Shown here piece after piece: positions 62,874-64,000 of a stretch of DNA of 64,000 nt. The notes under the pieces are model-generated. The model was not told the origin of the DNA. It did not search any database and saw only the letters and a program-made list of their open reading frames with translations. Source of the stretch: Pseudorhodoplanes sinuspersici (GTDB lineage Bacteria > Pseudomonadota > Alphaproteobacteria > Rhizobiales > Xanthobacteraceae); the NCBI RefSeq assembly GCF_002119765.1, contig NZ_CP021112.1:248001-312000 (forward strand). Reading direction: 5' to 3'. Numbering within the stretch: position 1 is the stretch's first letter; every line of letters starts with the position of its first letter. The position numbers and the translations under genes were made by a program.

Positions 62874-62958
62874 TTGCTCCTTGTCAACGTTAAGGTCAGG
62901 CGCGGCGTAAGGGTGTGCCGCCCGCGACATATGCCATGATGGCTGGAAGATAGCGAAC

Positions 62959-63747
62959 ATGACAACGACCGAGACTATTACCCAGATTGCCGATGCCGTC
63001 TTTGAGGCCCGAAACAGCTTGAAGCAGATCAAGCCGCTACGCGAGACGTTCAGGGTCGATTCAATCGAGACGGCGCAGAAGGTCCAGGACTACAACACCA
63101 ACCGGTGGATCAAGCAGGGCCGGCACATGGTCGGGCGCAAGATCGGTCTGACCTCCAAAGCTGTGCAGGAACAGTTCGGAGTCAATGAGCCGGACTTCGG
63201 TATCCTGTGGGCCGATTATGCCTTCGAAGACCGTGCGACCGTGAGCATGCGCCGGCTGATGCAGCCGCGCATGGAAGCGGAAGTCGCGTTCGTGATGGAT
63301 CGAGCGATTGACAATCCGGATGCTACGCTTCCGGAACTGATTTCGGCCATTGCCTACGCGCTACCGGCCATCGAGATCGTGGACACCGCCATCGAGAACT
63401 GGAACATCAAGTTGTTCGACACGATTGCCGATAATGCTTCCGCAGGGGGATACGTTCTCGGGACCAGCCCGCGCAAGGTGACGGATGTCGATCTCAAACT
63501 TGGTGGGGTCGTGATGTCCCGGAACGCCCTGCCGGTTTCACTCGGTGTCGGCGCAGCGTGCCTCGGACATCCCTTCAACGCGACGTTATGGCTGGCCCGG
63601 AAGATGGCCTCGCTCGGTAGGCCTGTCGGAGCGGGCGATATCGTCTTGTCCGGCGCGCTCAGCCCGATGACGCCGGCTGCCGCGGGCGACGTCTATTCAG
63701 TCGAAATCCAAGGCTTCGTGCCCTTGCAGGTTGCATTCGCATGCTAA
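62959..63747 (+). CDS. mhpD: 2-hydroxypenta-2,4-dienoate hydratase-like (MhpD)
   Basis: 262 residues of the hydratase/decarboxylase family. Seen: VGRKIGLTSKAVQEQFGVNEPDFG near 55-78, the metal-site region RMEAEVAFVMDRAI near 103, ALPAIEIVDTAIENW near 135 and the C-terminal SGALSPMTPAAAGD near 232. It hydrates the dienoate to 4-hydroxy-2-oxovalerate. The gap from mhpC is 85 bp. Confidence 0.92.
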   Translation: MTTTETITQIADAVFEARNSLKQIKPLRETFRVDSIETAQKVQDYNTNRWIKQGRHMVGRKIGLTSKAVQEQFGVNEPDFGILWADYAFEDRATVSMRRLMQPRMEAEVAFVMDRAIDNPDATLPELISAIAYALPAIEIVDTAIENWNIKLFDTIADNASAGGYVLGTSPRKVTDVDLKLGGVVMSRNALPVSLGVGAACLGHPFNATLWLARKMASLGRPVGAGDIVLSGALSPMTPAAAGDVYSVEIQGFVPLQVAFAC

Positions 63748-63765
63748 CACCGGTCAGAACCGCCA

Positions 63766-64000
63766 ATGAACAAAATTGATCTCGAAGGACGCGTCGCCGT
63801 TATCACCGGAGGCGCGTCCGGCCTTGGTCTCGCGATAGCGGAGCGGATGGCGCAGTCGGGCGCGCAATGCATCATCTGGGACTACGATGCCGATGCGTTG
63901 AAGGCGCTCCCTAAACCACTTGAACGTGCGACGAGATACAAGGTCGATGTCAGCGATCTAAGCGCAGTCGAAGACGCTGCGCGGAAAACGCTCGAAAAGC
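63766..64000 (+). CDS. SDR family oxidoreductase (partial)
   Basis: The first 78 residues of a short-chain dehydrogenase, cut by the window end. LEGRVAVITGGASGLGLAIAERM shows the TGxxxGxG cofactor site, and KVDVSD near 67 the adenine-binding acidic residue. It starts 18 bp after mhpD in the same operon. Confidence 0.85.
   Translation, partial: MNKIDLEGRVAVITGGASGLGLAIAERMAQSGAQCIIWDYDADALKALPKPLERATRYKVDVSDLSAVEDAARKTLEK

Noticed and set aside
1-64000. CRISPR arrays, rRNA or tRNA genes
   Set aside because: No regularly spaced repeats and no complete tRNA or rRNA signature was seen on either strand by eye; a tRNAscan or covariance search would settle it.

Overview
The window is high-GC DNA from an alphaproteobacterium, most likely a Nitrobacteraceae relative in the order Hyphomicrobiales (Bradyrhizobium, Tardiphaga, Afipia or Rhodopseudomonas type). 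The basis is family content: an Aap amino-acid transporter, several TRAP transporters, many GntR and IclR regulators of catabolism, and a DUF2282/DUF692/DUF2063 cluster. This is inference; no rRNA or marker gene is present. The layout is accessory: catabolic modules, envelope-remodelling genes, a stress/metal module, a degraded transposase and a small anomalous insert.

Left part. 1-4886 (minus) is a four-gene operon of urocanase-like hydratase, DUF917 protein, M20 carbamoylase and hydantoinase-type amidohydrolase. It fits the lower part of ergothioneine/thiourocanate breakdown to glutamate. 5009-9520 is an aromatic ring-opening module (acyl-CoA-dehydrogenase-fold monooxygenase, flavin reductase, VOC extradiol dioxygenase, FAH hydrolase) with a divergent GntR regulator. 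9749-15528 is an Aap-type amino-acid ABC transporter split by its GntR regulator and linked to a HAD dehalogenase.

15842-28954 is envelope-oriented: an RND pump and adaptor, two paralogous OmpR-type response regulators, a wrecked histidine kinase, a lipoprotein patatin, an LpxO-like hydroxylase, a DUF3313 lipoprotein, PAP2, GT2, a LAB_N protein and an ICMT-like methyltransferase.

29704-41163 is the most interesting block. It holds a bufferin-type copper RiPP operon (bufA1-bufB-bufC plus NDH-2), DoxX, a cupin, two CPWC/CPYC peroxiredoxin-like proteins, 3-hydroxybutyrate dehydrogenase, a patatin, an MFS carrier, two small secreted or membrane proteins and one LysR regulator. Eight copies of a LysR-type box (ATAGC-N5-GCTAT, an exact T-N11-A dyad) lie in front of these units. 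Six of them also carry GRYATTTC exactly 16 bp downstream of GCTATC. This reads as a compact, self-contained LysR regulon built around bufferin production.

Right part. 41416-41874 is a dead transposase. 42291-43493 is an FAD aromatic hydroxylase behind a promoter with a perfect inverted repeat. 43652-52354 is a UbiD decarboxylase / molybdenum hydroxylase / enoyl-CoA hydratase / TRAP-TAXI operon with a divergent IclR. 52412-54881 holds a truncated VOC gene followed by small lower-GC, phage- or plasmid-like genes. 55021-64000 is a hydroxyphenylpropionate-type (mhp) meta-cleavage cluster: mhpA and a TRAP transporter on minus, mhpBCD and an SDR on plus, with an IclR gene between them flanked by two identical 15-bp palindromes.
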